From Phycocordibacter sp964398865 (GTDB lineage Bacteria; Patescibacteriota; Minisyncoccia; Phycocordibacterales; Phycocordibacteraceae): DNA of 27,293 nucleotides. The translations under genes and the position numbers were made by a program. The DNA lies in the NCBI GenBank assembly GCA_964398865.1, contig CAYNOO010000008.1, positions 1-27,293 on the forward strand, in the 5' to 3' direction. Below are positions 1 to 6,926 of this stretch, piece after piece. The notes under the pieces were generated by a model, which saw only the letters and a list, made by a program, of their open reading frames with translations, was not told where the DNA came from and did not search any database. Position 1 is the first letter of the stretch; every line of letters starts with the position of its first letter.

Positions 1-28
1 TTGGCTTGATGAGATGTTTTTCGTGGTT

Positions 29-967
29 TTAGTTTTCATGGTTTTGGGATTTACTTTTCTCAAAAATGCGGAGCTTGGCACTTCTTGCGCGAGGGTTTTT
101 CTTCCTCTCCGCTTCGCTCGGCACTATGGGTTTTTTGGTAATGCGCATTCCGGCGTCCGCATCCTCTGCGTCACGAAAGGCATGCTTCACAATTCTGTCT
201 TCGAGACTATGGAATGAAATGACTGCCAATCTTCCACCAGGCGCCAAAAGCGCGAGAGCTTCTTTCAAGGCTTGAGTTAAAGCATTCAACTCATCGTTGA
301 CCGCGATGCGAAGCGCTTGAAATGTTCGGGTTGCAGGATGAATCTTTCCTCTTCTGTAAAAACCAGGTACTGCTGAAGAGATGATGTCTGCAAGCTCTCG
401 CGCGGTCTCAATCTCGTGCTTCTTGCGTGCCTCTACGATTACGCGAGCGATGCGACCTGCAAAACGTTCTTCCCCATATTCTCGGATGATGCGTGCAATC
501 TCTTCTTCATCCCAATCCTTGATGATGTCTTTTGCGGTATAGAGATGAGTATCTCCAGAACCCAATGTCATCACGAGCGGTTCATCGCTCTTGAATGAAA
601 GTCCGCGACCAGCAGCGAGCTGCTCGGAATGCCACCCCAAATCAAACACGATCCCCTCAGCACTCGTGATGCCGGCGCGCTCGGCAAGCACTCTCAGGTT
701 GCGGAAATTTCCTTGAACGTAGATGACCTTGCCGGTAGCATCCGAAAGACGCTCTCGGGAGCGGGTCAGCGAATTTTCATCAAGATCTACGACGACGAGC
801 GTTCCTGCGGCGCCAAGTACTCGAGAAATCTTTTCTGCATGCCCTCCTGTCCCTACGGTCGCATCAATCGCAGTATCACCTTTTTTCAAATCCAGCCCGT
901 CAACTGTCTCGTCGAGGAGTACTGTTTCGTGTTTGACCTCTTTGATTGTTGTATCTGTCTTTTTCAT
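29..967 (-). CDS. rsmH: 16S rRNA (cytosine-1402-N4)-methyltransferase RsmH (MraW)
   Basis: S-adenosylmethionine-dependent enzyme that N4-methylates C1402 in the decoding centre of 16S rRNA. The protein is about 312 aa, normal for the family. Visible marks are HETVLLDET near the N-terminus, the SAM-binding GTGGH loop, the RTFQALRIAVNDELN segment and the C-terminal ISFHSLEDRIVKHAF motif. The frame stays open to a GTG at 1003, but that stretch is the 7-bp repeat element between mraZ and rsmH, so I prefer the ATG at 967. It follows mraZ in the same direction, as in the classical dcw cluster; the rest of that cluster would lie to the left of the window. Family assignment is firm; the start is less certain. 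Confidence 0.95.
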   Translation of the reverse strand: MKKTDTTIKEVKHETVLLDETVDGLDLKKGDTAIDATVGTGGHAEKISRVLGAAGTLVVVDLDENSLTRSRERLSDATGKVIYVQGNFRNLRVLAERAGITSAEGIVFDLGWHSEQLAAGRGLSFKSDEPLVMTLGSGDTHLYTAKDIIKDWDEEEIARIIREYGEERFAGRIARVIVEARKKHEIETARELADIISSAVPGFYRRGKIHPATRTFQALRIAVNDELNALTQALKEALALLAPGGRLAVISFHSLEDRIVKHAFRDAEDADAGMRITKKPIVPSEAERKKNPRARSAKLRIFEKSKSQNHEN

Positions 968-980
968 TTTTGCTTTTGTT

Positions 981-1020
981 TCCTGAAAGCTCGCACCTGA
1001 CACCTAAAACCTGTTATCTA
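981..1020. repeat. Heptad-phased repeat element between mraZ and rsmH
   Basis: Read on the minus strand this gap is a series of degenerate 7-bp units (CAGGTTT, TAGGTGT, CAGGTGC, GAGCTTT, CAGGAAA). Only one arm is present, unlike the two-armed elements near 12.1, 18.0 and 20.9 kb. The last unit (TTATCTA on the plus strand) contains the mraZ stop codon. The element fills almost the whole gap between the two genes. Confidence 0.7.
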
Positions 1021-1452
1021 AATCACCCCTATCTCGCCCAACTTCGATGCCATCTCATCTGCTTGAGATTCAATTCGCTCCTTGTATGTTTCCCATCGTT
1101 TCTGATCCCAAATTTCAACGCGATCATTCACGCCCGCTAAGACGACCTGCGTCTTCAATTGTGCGAATTCTTTCAAGAAGTCAGGTATGAGAATGCGCCC
1201 AGCAGAATCTATCTCTGCTTCCACAGCGCCTGAGAGCATGAAGCGATTGAATCCTCTTGTGTCAGTGGAACCGATTGAAAGCTCGCTGAACTTTCCTGCT
1301 AATTTTTTCCACGCGACTGCTGAAAAGATGAAAAGACAATGATCAAGACCACGTGTGACTATGACGGTTTTACCTAATTCTTTCCGGAATTTTGCTGGAA
1401 GCGATAGGCGTTTCTTTGGATCGAGAGAATGTGTGTATTCGCCTATGAGCAT
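1018..1452 (-). CDS. mraZ: Transcriptional regulator MraZ
   Basis: DNA-binding regulator of the division and cell-wall cluster, with two AbrB/SpoVT-like half-domains that assemble into a ring. The 144-aa length is typical. Both signature motifs are visible: DPKKRLSLPAKFR at residues 11-23 and DSAGRILIPDFLKEF at 82-96. It is the first gene of the leftward mraZ-rsmH unit. Upstream, between about 1484 and 1530, lie paired GTGG units 10 bp apart that look like MraZ boxes, so autoregulation is likely, as known for MraZ in other bacteria. Confidence 0.96.
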   Translation of the reverse strand: MLIGEYTHSLDPKKRLSLPAKFRKELGKTVIVTRGLDHCLFIFSAVAWKKLAGKFSELSIGSTDTRGFNRFMLSGAVEAEIDSAGRILIPDFLKEFAQLKTQVVLAGVNDRVEIWDQKRWETYKERIESQADEMASKLGEIGVI

Positions 1453-1483
1453 GGTGTGAAGATTGAGAGAAAAAATGCTTATA

Positions 1484-1530
1484 CCACTTTATCCCACTTA
1501 AAGATAAGTATATGCCACTCTCCCCCACCT
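1484..1530 (-). promoter_or_regulatory. Candidate MraZ-box cluster upstream of mraZ
   Basis: On the minus strand there are two pairs of direct repeats, each with 10-bp spacing: GTGGGATAAA followed by GTGGTATAAG, and farther upstream GTGGGGGAGA followed by GTGGCATATA. The proximal pair reads AAGTGGG-ATA-AAGTGGT, close to the AAAGTGK-N3 repeats bound by mollicute MraZ and related to the TGGGN repeats of E. coli. One helical turn per repeat suits a ring-shaped regulator contacting consecutive major grooves. A TATACT hexamer (1512 to 1507) lies between the pairs and may be the -10 box. Confidence 0.7.
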
Positions 1531-1605
1531 CATGGTTTTTATCCACACTTCGAATATCTCAGTGCAGGCACTTCGGGTCAGAAGATTGCTCAGTGTGAAC
1601 ACTTA

Positions 1606-1632
1606 AAAACCCCTCTTTAAACGAGGGGTTTT
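1606..1632 (-). terminator. Intrinsic terminator after the 62-aa gene
   Basis: A 10-bp perfect stem (AAAACCCCTC / GAGGGGTTTT) with a 7-nt loop. Read leftward it ends in a T run, so it terminates the small gene at 1651-1839 and insulates it from the mraZ promoter region. It also ends in T's on the plus strand and could act both ways. Confidence 0.85.
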
Positions 1633-1650
1633 GATGTTTTTTTGACTGAT

Positions 1651-1839
1651 TTATCTGCTTTTTCGGTTTCGGTGTTCGGGGTCAAAATGACCTGGTACAG
1701 AGTCCGCTGGCACGAAAGGATGAACTATATCTTCCCTCTTTATTCGAACCCTCGCTACCACTCTCGGCTCAATAGATGAGACCAAAGGGTGACCAGGGAT
1801 TGAAGGTTCTTCTACCAAAACTCTTTCCAGTCTGCTCAT
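1651..1839 (-). CDS. Small hypothetical protein (62 aa)
   Basis: I do not recognise this protein. It is 62 aa, charged (many Arg, Glu, His), without membrane segments or cysteines, and has several prolines in the centre and C-terminal half. Support for it being real comes from context: a promoter TTGAAA-16 nt-TATGAT directly upstream, an AAGGAA Shine-Dalgarno-like sequence about 15 nt before the ATG, and an intrinsic terminator right after the stop. It would be a single-gene transcript. Confidence 0.6.
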   Translation of the reverse strand: MSRLERVLVEEPSIPGHPLVSSIEPRVVARVRIKREDIVHPFVPADSVPGHFDPEHRNRKSR

Positions 1840-1865
1840 ATATTTTTTATTTAATTCCTTGGTAA

Positions 1866-1893
1866 ATCATATCCTGAAAACCGTTTTTTTCAA
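1866..1893 (-). promoter_or_regulatory. Sigma-70-type promoter of the 62-aa gene
   Basis: Minus-strand TTGAAA (1893 to 1888), 16-nt spacer, TATGAT (1871 to 1866). The predicted start near 1859 gives a leader of about 20 nt. Confidence 0.6.
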
Positions 1894-1918
1894 GGTACCT
1901 GCATGAGATGCCTACAAG

Positions 1919-1941
1919 CCCCTAAGGCGAAACCTCAGGGG
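1919..1941. other. GC-rich hairpin downstream of the lysS unit
   Basis: CCCCTAAGG / CCTCAGGGG form a 9-bp stem with one A-C mismatch and a CGAAA loop. It lies between the stop of the 73-aa gene (1978) and the promoter of the 62-aa gene, so it is probably the 3' end of the lysS transcript. There is no T run after it on either strand, so it is not a standard intrinsic terminator. Confidence 0.45.
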
Positions 1942-1977
1942 TCTAGCACCCTTCAAAAAATCGCATTTCCCGAATCT

Positions 1978-2199
1978 TTAACAACCTGTCCCGCCGTGAT
2001 GAGCCGTTACGTGAGTATCTGATCGGATATAGCCTTCAGGACCTCGTAAAAGTGAATCTAGAAAGCCTAAGACACCGGCACTTCGATACAATAGGATCTC
2101 CTGACGCTGGTCGAAAGAGTCTTTTTCTCTGTCAATAATGACCTTCTTTTCTCCGTCGAGCCACAATACGTTCTCACCGGATGATTCTTTTTCTTTCAT
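1978..2199 (-). CDS. Small hypothetical protein downstream of lysS (73 aa)
   Basis: I do not recognise this protein. It is about 73 aa, charged in its first half, and ends in a His/Gly-rich tail (THVTAHHGGTGC). An in-frame ATG exists farther upstream at 2250, but it lies inside lysS; the ATG at 2199 sits one base beyond the lysS stop and is the natural start. The tight junction implies that it is co-transcribed, and probably translationally coupled, with lysS. Its function cannot be inferred. Confidence 0.6.
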   Translation of the reverse strand: MKEKESSGENVLWLDGEKKVIIDREKDSFDQRQEILLYRSAGVLGFLDSLLRGPEGYIRSDTHVTAHHGGTGC

Positions 2200-2200
2200 A

Positions 2201-3796
2201 TTATGTAACTTCTTTGATGCGCTTAATAACAAACTCCCTATCGAGCACACTCAAAAACCAACCTACTTTCGGTCCATGGTCTTTACCTAAGAATGCCTGA
2301 TATATCGCACCGAAGAATACTTTTGGCTCGAGGTTATGGCGCTTTCGTATCTCATGAAGCTCCGTGTGAAGTTCCAAGCCGGTCAGTTTTTCATGATTTT
2401 CCAAGAACACCAATAAATCAGACAAGGCACTCTTCTGCTCTGGAGAAAGATTCTTCGCTGTTTCCGGCACGCTTTGAGTTGCAAGCGAGAAACGGTATTC
2501 ATCTGCTGCTGCCTTCTCAAGCCAAATTAAGGCGTACTTTGCTCGAAGTTCGTATTCCTCTATATCCAAGGGTGTAAGTTCTTCTCCTTTTAATCTAGTG
2601 ATTTCAGATTGAAGATCAAGATGCGGCATCTGAACCAGAAAAGCAATTTGCGAGAATCGAGGAAGAAACCGTTTCCTGCTCTTCAATATCTCCCGCTCAC
2701 TCGGTGAGTGTACATACTCAAAGAGTCTCGAATCATCATCCACGATGCCGCTCCAATATTTTTCTGCAAGCTTATCGTAGGTGTCGAACAAAACAGGAAT
2801 AGTATCGCCCGCCGGGTCGAAGTTAATCTGCTGATTCATATCTTTTCCGAAAAGCGTGAGCCTGAAGATTTGTGGAGGCAACAGATCGACGACTTCACGC
2901 GCCGACGAACCTTCGCCCTTGGAAGACGACATCTTCCTTCCACCCACTAAAAAGAATTCATTCGCTATACCGAATGGCTCAGGGTATTCAAATACTTCTT
3001 CCGAGATGCGACGTGCAACATCGCGCGCACCGCCTTTAGAGTAGTGATCCTTTCCTCCACCCTCAACGTCAACGCCGACCACCATCCATTTGGCAGCCCA
3101 CTCCACTTTCCATGGAAGTTTCGCTTTTCCATCAAAAGGAGAAACACTTCCCGTATGTCCGCAGCCTTCCGCCCATTTGACCGCTGTCGGATAGCACGCA
3201 TACTTCACTTTCTCTCCATCAAACTCGGTCGCCTTCGTCGTGCCGACCTTCCCGCAGTTCTCGCAGATGACCGAGATAGGCAACCATGTGTCAGGACGAT
3301 CCGCGCCGGATACTTCTTTATAAATTTTTCTGATGATTGCCGCCTTTTGAAGAGCTGTACGGATAGCGCCGTTCATTCGTCCTGAAAGATACAGTTCACT
3401 CGCACGATAGAGCTCAGGAGTAAATCCTGCGTCATGAATTGCTTGAATATATTCTTTGGCAAAATATTCAGCGAAGTTTGGAGCAAGACTCGAATCAGGA
3501 GACGGGATATTCAACAGAGGTTTACCCATGTGCTCCTTGTATACCGCAGCATCCAAGTAAACAGGCAACCCATCCATCGGGTCAAAATCATTTATCTCGT
3601 ATTTAAAGACATTAGAGATACCAGCTTCCGTTAGACGCTCTGAAATTGCCGCATGGAGCGCGAGCGCGCGCATAGAACCCACGTGCACCCTGCCAGAGGC
3701 TGTCTTCTCATCGCGCACGATGAACGTATGCCCAGATGCAATCTTGTCTTTGAGCGATGTTTCAATCTGCCCATATACCCTGTCTAGCCAGAACAT
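2201..3796 (-). CDS. lysS: Lysyl-tRNA synthetase, class I
   Basis: Attaches lysine to tRNA-Lys. This is the class I (Rossmann-fold) enzyme, typical of archaea and scattered bacteria, not the common class II form. The 531-aa protein has the HIGH-type signature ASGRVHVGSMRA (residues 33-44, HVG at 38-40) and the KMSKS-type loop KMSSSKGEG (288-296). Cys178, Cys181, Cys201 and Cys212 are candidate zinc-ribbon ligands between them. The C-terminal half is the helical anticodon-binding region. The ATG at 3796 lies 6 nt after an extended -10 box, so the mRNA is predicted to be leaderless. A 73-aa gene follows immediately. Confidence 0.96.
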   Translation of the reverse strand: MFWLDRVYGQIETSLKDKIASGHTFIVRDEKTASGRVHVGSMRALALHAAISERLTEAGISNVFKYEINDFDPMDGLPVYLDAAVYKEHMGKPLLNIPSPDSSLAPNFAEYFAKEYIQAIHDAGFTPELYRASELYLSGRMNGAIRTALQKAAIIRKIYKEVSGADRPDTWLPISVICENCGKVGTTKATEFDGEKVKYACYPTAVKWAEGCGHTGSVSPFDGKAKLPWKVEWAAKWMVVGVDVEGGGKDHYSKGGARDVARRISEEVFEYPEPFGIANEFFLVGGRKMSSSKGEGSSAREVVDLLPPQIFRLTLFGKDMNQQINFDPAGDTIPVLFDTYDKLAEKYWSGIVDDDSRLFEYVHSPSEREILKSRKRFLPRFSQIAFLVQMPHLDLQSEITRLKGEELTPLDIEEYELRAKYALIWLEKAAADEYRFSLATQSVPETAKNLSPEQKSALSDLLVFLENHEKLTGLELHTELHEIRKRHNLEPKVFFGAIYQAFLGKDHGPKVGWFLSVLDREFVIKRIKEVT

Positions 3797-3802
3797 TGCA
3801 GC

Positions 3803-3811
3803 ATTCTAGCA
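3803..3811 (-). promoter_or_regulatory. Extended -10 promoter of lysS
   Basis: Minus-strand TGC-TAGAAT with 6 nt between the hexamer and the ATG at 3796. No convincing -35. The transcription start would fall at or next to the start codon. Confidence 0.6.
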
Positions 3812-3849
3812 GAATAGAGGTCGACTCGCTGCCGTATAGTGAAAGGAAT

Positions 3850-3879
3850 TTGACTTATTGTATTTTTGTGTGATATATT
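3850..3879 (+). promoter_or_regulatory. Promoter of the 51-aa gene
   Basis: TTGACT (3850-3855), 18-nt spacer, TATATT (3874-3879). The transcript would begin near 3886, about 6 nt before the ATG at 3892. It diverges from the lysS promoter. Confidence 0.7.
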
Positions 3880-3891
3880 AAAAGTTAAGAT

Positions 3892-4047
3892 ATGCGAGAG
3901 ACAATCACACTTAAAGAATCAGGAATAAAGCTTGTCCCGCCAATGGATGTGGTAGTTAATTTTTTTGGTGCCTTTGCAACATGGTTCCTCAAGGAGGCTG
4001 TTGTTCCTCCCCTCATGATGCCTTTTGCAGCTGCTGAACAAAAATAA
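3892..4047 (+). CDS. Small hydrophobic hypothetical protein (51 aa)
   Basis: A 51-codon frame that begins MRETITLKES and has a hydrophobic middle and end (VVVNFFGAFATWFLKEA, then VVPPLMMPFAAA). I do not recognise it. The central 15-20 residues could form a single membrane or amphipathic helix. The case for a real gene is the well-formed sigma-70-type promoter placed just upstream and the lack of any other gene between lysS and the unknown gene at 4067. It is the only rightward gene in the first 12 kb. Confidence 0.55.
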   Translation: MRETITLKESGIKLVPPMDVVVNFFGAFATWFLKEAVVPPLMMPFAAAEQK

Positions 4048-4066
4048 AAAAGTATAACAACTGAAA

Positions 4067-4378
4067 TCAGGTTTTTTTGTTCCTTGCTAATCGTTTCCTT
4101 TTCACGAGCTTAATGTCGAGTATCATCTCGAGCGGAATGGGAACCTCTCCTATAACGATACCAAGAATCTTTTTGCCTATGCCGCGAGAAAGACGACATA
4201 CTCCTTCCATGATTTCAATTCCACCTCCTACCGTACTGTAGTGCACATACAAAACATCACCATCATTAACGTGATGTTTTTCTACAAAAGAACGAACCTT
4301 GTCCCGTCGTGCGACTCGACGCAAAAACCATCCCTTATCTTTTTTCTTTTTGACCGGCTCACCTTCAGTGCCCGACAT
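4067..4378 (-). CDS. Hypothetical basic protein downstream of greA (103 aa)
   Basis: Not recognised. The 103-aa protein has a very basic N-terminus (EPVKKKKDKGWFLRRVARRDK) and C-terminus (KLVKRKRLARNKK) around a more hydrophobic core with GGGIEIMEGV and IPLEMILDI. It has no signal peptide or clear membrane helix. The core could be a small beta-barrel or nucleic-acid-binding fold, but that is a guess from charge alone. It begins 8 nt after the greA stop and is almost certainly in the same transcript. Confidence 0.65.
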   Translation of the reverse strand: MSGTEGEPVKKKKDKGWFLRRVARRDKVRSFVEKHHVNDGDVLYVHYSTVGGGIEIMEGVCRLSRGIGKKILGIVIGEVPIPLEMILDIKLVKRKRLARNKKT

Positions 4379-4386
4379 AGCAAAGA

Positions 4387-4878
4387 CTACGCGATGTTGA
4401 TGACTGTGTATTCCTGTCTACCGTTCGGAGTCGGAAACGTAAACGTCTCGCCTTTTTTCTTATTCATCATCGCTTCTCCCAACGGTGAGAGGTGAGAAAT
4501 TTTGTTCTCACGCATGTTCGCTTCTTCGCTACCAACGATAGTGTAGGAGTGTTCAGTCTTCTCACCTTTCTTACGTATCGTTACTTTCGAACCAAAGCCT
4601 GCGGTGCCTTTCTTCTTTTCTGAGATGATAACAGCTGACTTAACAATGTGCTCCAGGCGGCGAATGCGTTCTTCCGTTGCGGCCTGTAATTCGCGTGCAG
4701 CTTGGTATTCAGCGTTCTCGGAAAGATCTCCAAGGGAGCGCGCGTACTCGAGACTTTCAGCAATTTCTCGTCTGGTGGTCGTAATTAAACGCTCAAGCTC
4801 TGCTTTCAATTCATCAAACTTTTCTTGAGAGAGAAGATTCTGCTCTTCTGATTGGTCGCCTTTGGCACGTGCTTTCAT
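4387..4878 (-). CDS. greA: Transcription elongation factor GreA
   Basis: Binds the secondary channel of RNA polymerase and stimulates cleavage of backtracked transcripts. The 163-aa protein has the long N-terminal coiled coil with the GDLSENAEYQAA tip motif, whose acidic residues act at the polymerase active site, and the C-terminal FKBP-like domain containing the SPLGEAMMNKKKGE segment. Length and layout are typical. It has its own promoter (4891-4918) and is followed by a 103-aa unknown gene. Confidence 0.97.
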   Translation of the reverse strand: MKARAKGDQSEEQNLLSQEKFDELKAELERLITTTRREIAESLEYARSLGDLSENAEYQAARELQAATEERIRRLEHIVKSAVIISEKKKGTAGFGSKVTIRKKGEKTEHSYTIVGSEEANMRENKISHLSPLGEAMMNKKKGETFTFPTPNGRQEYTVINIA

Positions 4879-4890
4879 AGTGTCTGCGAT

Positions 4891-4918
4891 ATTGTATCCT
4901 CCACTGCCAAAACGTCAA
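4891..4918 (-). promoter_or_regulatory. Promoter of greA
   Basis: Minus-strand TTGACG (4918 to 4913), 16-nt spacer, TACAAT (4896 to 4891), then 12 nt to the ATG at 4878. The predicted leader is only about 6 nt. Confidence 0.7.
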
Positions 4919-4938
4919 ATGGGGAAAATGCTAAGAAA

Positions 4939-6657
4939 TTATTTTGCCATTTCCGGACGGTTAGCAACAACCCAGCGCAACACCTCCCCCATCACTGAAG
5001 GCGCACCCTGAAGTGTTCCCGCGCGCGCGCGCTCCATGACAATTGCAAACGCATAGCGCGGATGTTCATAGGGAAAGAACCCGACGACAAGAGAATTCGT
5101 AAACTCTTTCTTGGCACCAACTTCAGCCGTTCCTGTCTTTGCGGCAGCGTGGACGCCAGGGACTGCAAGTGCTTGTGCGATGCCTTCCGTGACTGCGAGT
5201 CGCATTCCTTCACGCACTATCCGTAAGTTATCCGCACTCACCGCGACACTCGAATGCAACCCGGTCTGTCCCGCTTCAATCACCGGCGTAATGAGCGTCC
5301 CGCCATTAGCGATTGCTGCGATACTGTGCACCATCTGCATCACGGTAACTTGAAACCCGTACTGCCCGATTGCCGTGTGATACGTATCTCCCAAAAACCA
5401 TCGCTCCCCATCAAAAAGATTAGCTTTCCATTCGGGATCCGGAATAGTTCCGAACTCCTCTCCGGGAAGCGGAACTCCCGTCTCCTTACCGAAACCGAAC
5501 ATGCGCATATATTTCTCAATCGAGGCGATTCCTAAACCTGCCTGTCCTGGATACCCGCCCCCTACTTCATAGAAATAAACGTCGGACGAAACAGCGAGCG
5601 CGTGCCTAACATCAACCCAGCCGTTTGCACGCCAATCCTTGAAAATAGAAGGCTTTGAAGGGTCGTATGGATTCGGAACTGAAATGGAACCGGTAGAAAG
5701 AATCTGTTTCTCGGGCGTAATCACCTGCTCTTGTAGAGCCGCGCTTGCCATAAAAGGTTTTACGATTGAGCCGGGAGTGTAGAGACCGGAAACTGCGCGA
5801 TCAAGAAATGGAGAGCGGTCACTCGCCAATAATTTTGCAACGGCATCTTTCGGAGTGCCACTCGACATGATTTCAGGGTCAAATGATGGATAACTCGCCA
5901 CCGCCAAGAGCTCTCCTGTTTCCACATCCATGATGGCGCCGGAGCCGCCACGCCAGTTTGAATCTTCTGATCTCGTCGCAATCGCATCATGCATTTCTTT
6001 CTGAAGAGCGGCATCAATTGAAAGATGAATGTCTTTCCCCGGCTCTGCGACACGAACCATACTTCCTGACACCACATCGCCCTGTGCGTTCGTCTCAGAA
6101 ATACTCAGACCATTCGTGCCCGCAAGCGCGTCATTGTAAAGAGATTCTGCACCTACAACGCCTTGTGTTTCTTCCTGATACCAAAATCCATTCTGATCAG
6201 CTTTCGGGTATGACACGTAGCCTACCAATATTGCCGCCGCTGAACCCAAAGGATATTCGCGCGTCGCAAAAGTGTTCGGTGCACTTGTCGCTTCCGTCGA
6301 AGATGCAAGGACGTTCGGCGCTGTCAGCTTGTTGCCTGCGAGCACCACACCATTGCGATCGGTAATGAGACCCCTGTCAGCGATGATGATTGAGTGCGCA
6401 AGCCTGTTCGCCTCAGCACGTGCAGCAAGAGGCTGGTACTGTAAAATTTGTAGATTCACCAAAGAGCCAACAAAAACGAGCCCTACCAAAAGAGTCATAG
6501 CAAGAAATCCACGGAAGACTCCAGCACCAACTGGTCGTTCGATTCTTCCTTCGAGCCTGGACGTATCAAAGGCAGGAAGATTCGCGGCGTCAATCAAAAT
6601 TTCGTCAGGTTCTATTTCCTGATATCGTCTTTTTCTGCTGAAGAACCGATTGAGCAT
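4939..6657 (-). CDS. mrdA: Penicillin-binding protein 2 (elongasome transpeptidase)
   Basis: Class B penicillin-binding protein that cross-links peptidoglycan during cell elongation. Numbering from the ATG at 6657 (572 aa): a cytoplasmic tail, one membrane helix at about 47-70, the dimerisation/pedestal region starting with ADRGLITDRNG, then the transpeptidase domain. The catalytic SxxK is S297-I-V-K300, the second motif is S357-S-D in the SxD form, and the third is K507-T-G. An upstream in-frame ATG at 6705 would overlap the mreD-like gene and add an odd tail, so I chose 6657. It is last in the proS-mreB-mreC-mreD unit; no rodA is adjacent in this window. Confidence 0.94.
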   Translation of the reverse strand: MLNRFFSRKRRYQEIEPDEILIDAANLPAFDTSRLEGRIERPVGAGVFRGFLAMTLLVGLVFVGSLVNLQILQYQPLAARAEANRLAHSIIIADRGLITDRNGVVLAGNKLTAPNVLASSTEATSAPNTFATREYPLGSAAAILVGYVSYPKADQNGFWYQEETQGVVGAESLYNDALAGTNGLSISETNAQGDVVSGSMVRVAEPGKDIHLSIDAALQKEMHDAIATRSEDSNWRGGSGAIMDVETGELLAVASYPSFDPEIMSSGTPKDAVAKLLASDRSPFLDRAVSGLYTPGSIVKPFMASAALQEQVITPEKQILSTGSISVPNPYDPSKPSIFKDWRANGWVDVRHALAVSSDVYFYEVGGGYPGQAGLGIASIEKYMRMFGFGKETGVPLPGEEFGTIPDPEWKANLFDGERWFLGDTYHTAIGQYGFQVTVMQMVHSIAAIANGGTLITPVIEAGQTGLHSSVAVSADNLRIVREGMRLAVTEGIAQALAVPGVHAAAKTGTAEVGAKKEFTNSLVVGFFPYEHPRYAFAIVMERARAGTLQGAPSVMGEVLRWVVANRPEMAK

Positions 6658-6668
6658 GGTGTAAAAAG

Positions 6669-6926
6669 TTATTCGGAGAGAGTCCGATGAAGATACCACG
6701 AGCATGCGACGAGGACTATGAAGAGTGCGGTGTAGAGATAATGAAACCCACCTAAAAGCGGCAGCGGGGCGCCAAATACTCCATCCATGAGCACACCGCC
6801 ACTAATCACCGTAATACCTGCTTCAAATAAAGAAAGAAGAAGAATCCCTAAAGAAATAGTAAGCCACCACGGACACGTGAACACGCTGATGAAAAATGCC
6901 AGCGTGAGCCCGATGTGAACCATCAT
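6669..6926 (-). CDS. mreD: Short MreD-like membrane protein
   Basis: An 85-aa, almost entirely hydrophobic protein with about three membrane helices. It occupies the usual mreD position between mreC and the elongation PBP and overlaps mreC by 4 nt (ATGA-type junction). MreD is usually about 160 aa, so this one is half length. The call is based on position and membrane character rather than a clear sequence signature. It would act in the membrane complex of MreB, MreC, PBP2 and RodA. Confidence 0.7.
   Translation of the reverse strand: MMVHIGLTLAFFISVFTCPWWLTISLGILLLSLFEAGITVISGGVLMDGVFGAPLPLLGGFHYLYTALFIVLVACSWYLHRTLSE

Noticed and set aside
1860..1977. Riboswitch in the leader of the 62-aa gene
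   Set aside because: The hairpin lies upstream of that gene's promoter, so it would not be in its leader, and I cannot match it to a known class.
4048..4078. Terminator for the 51-aa gene
   Set aside because: CTG/CAG with a T run gives only a 3-bp stem, too weak to call.
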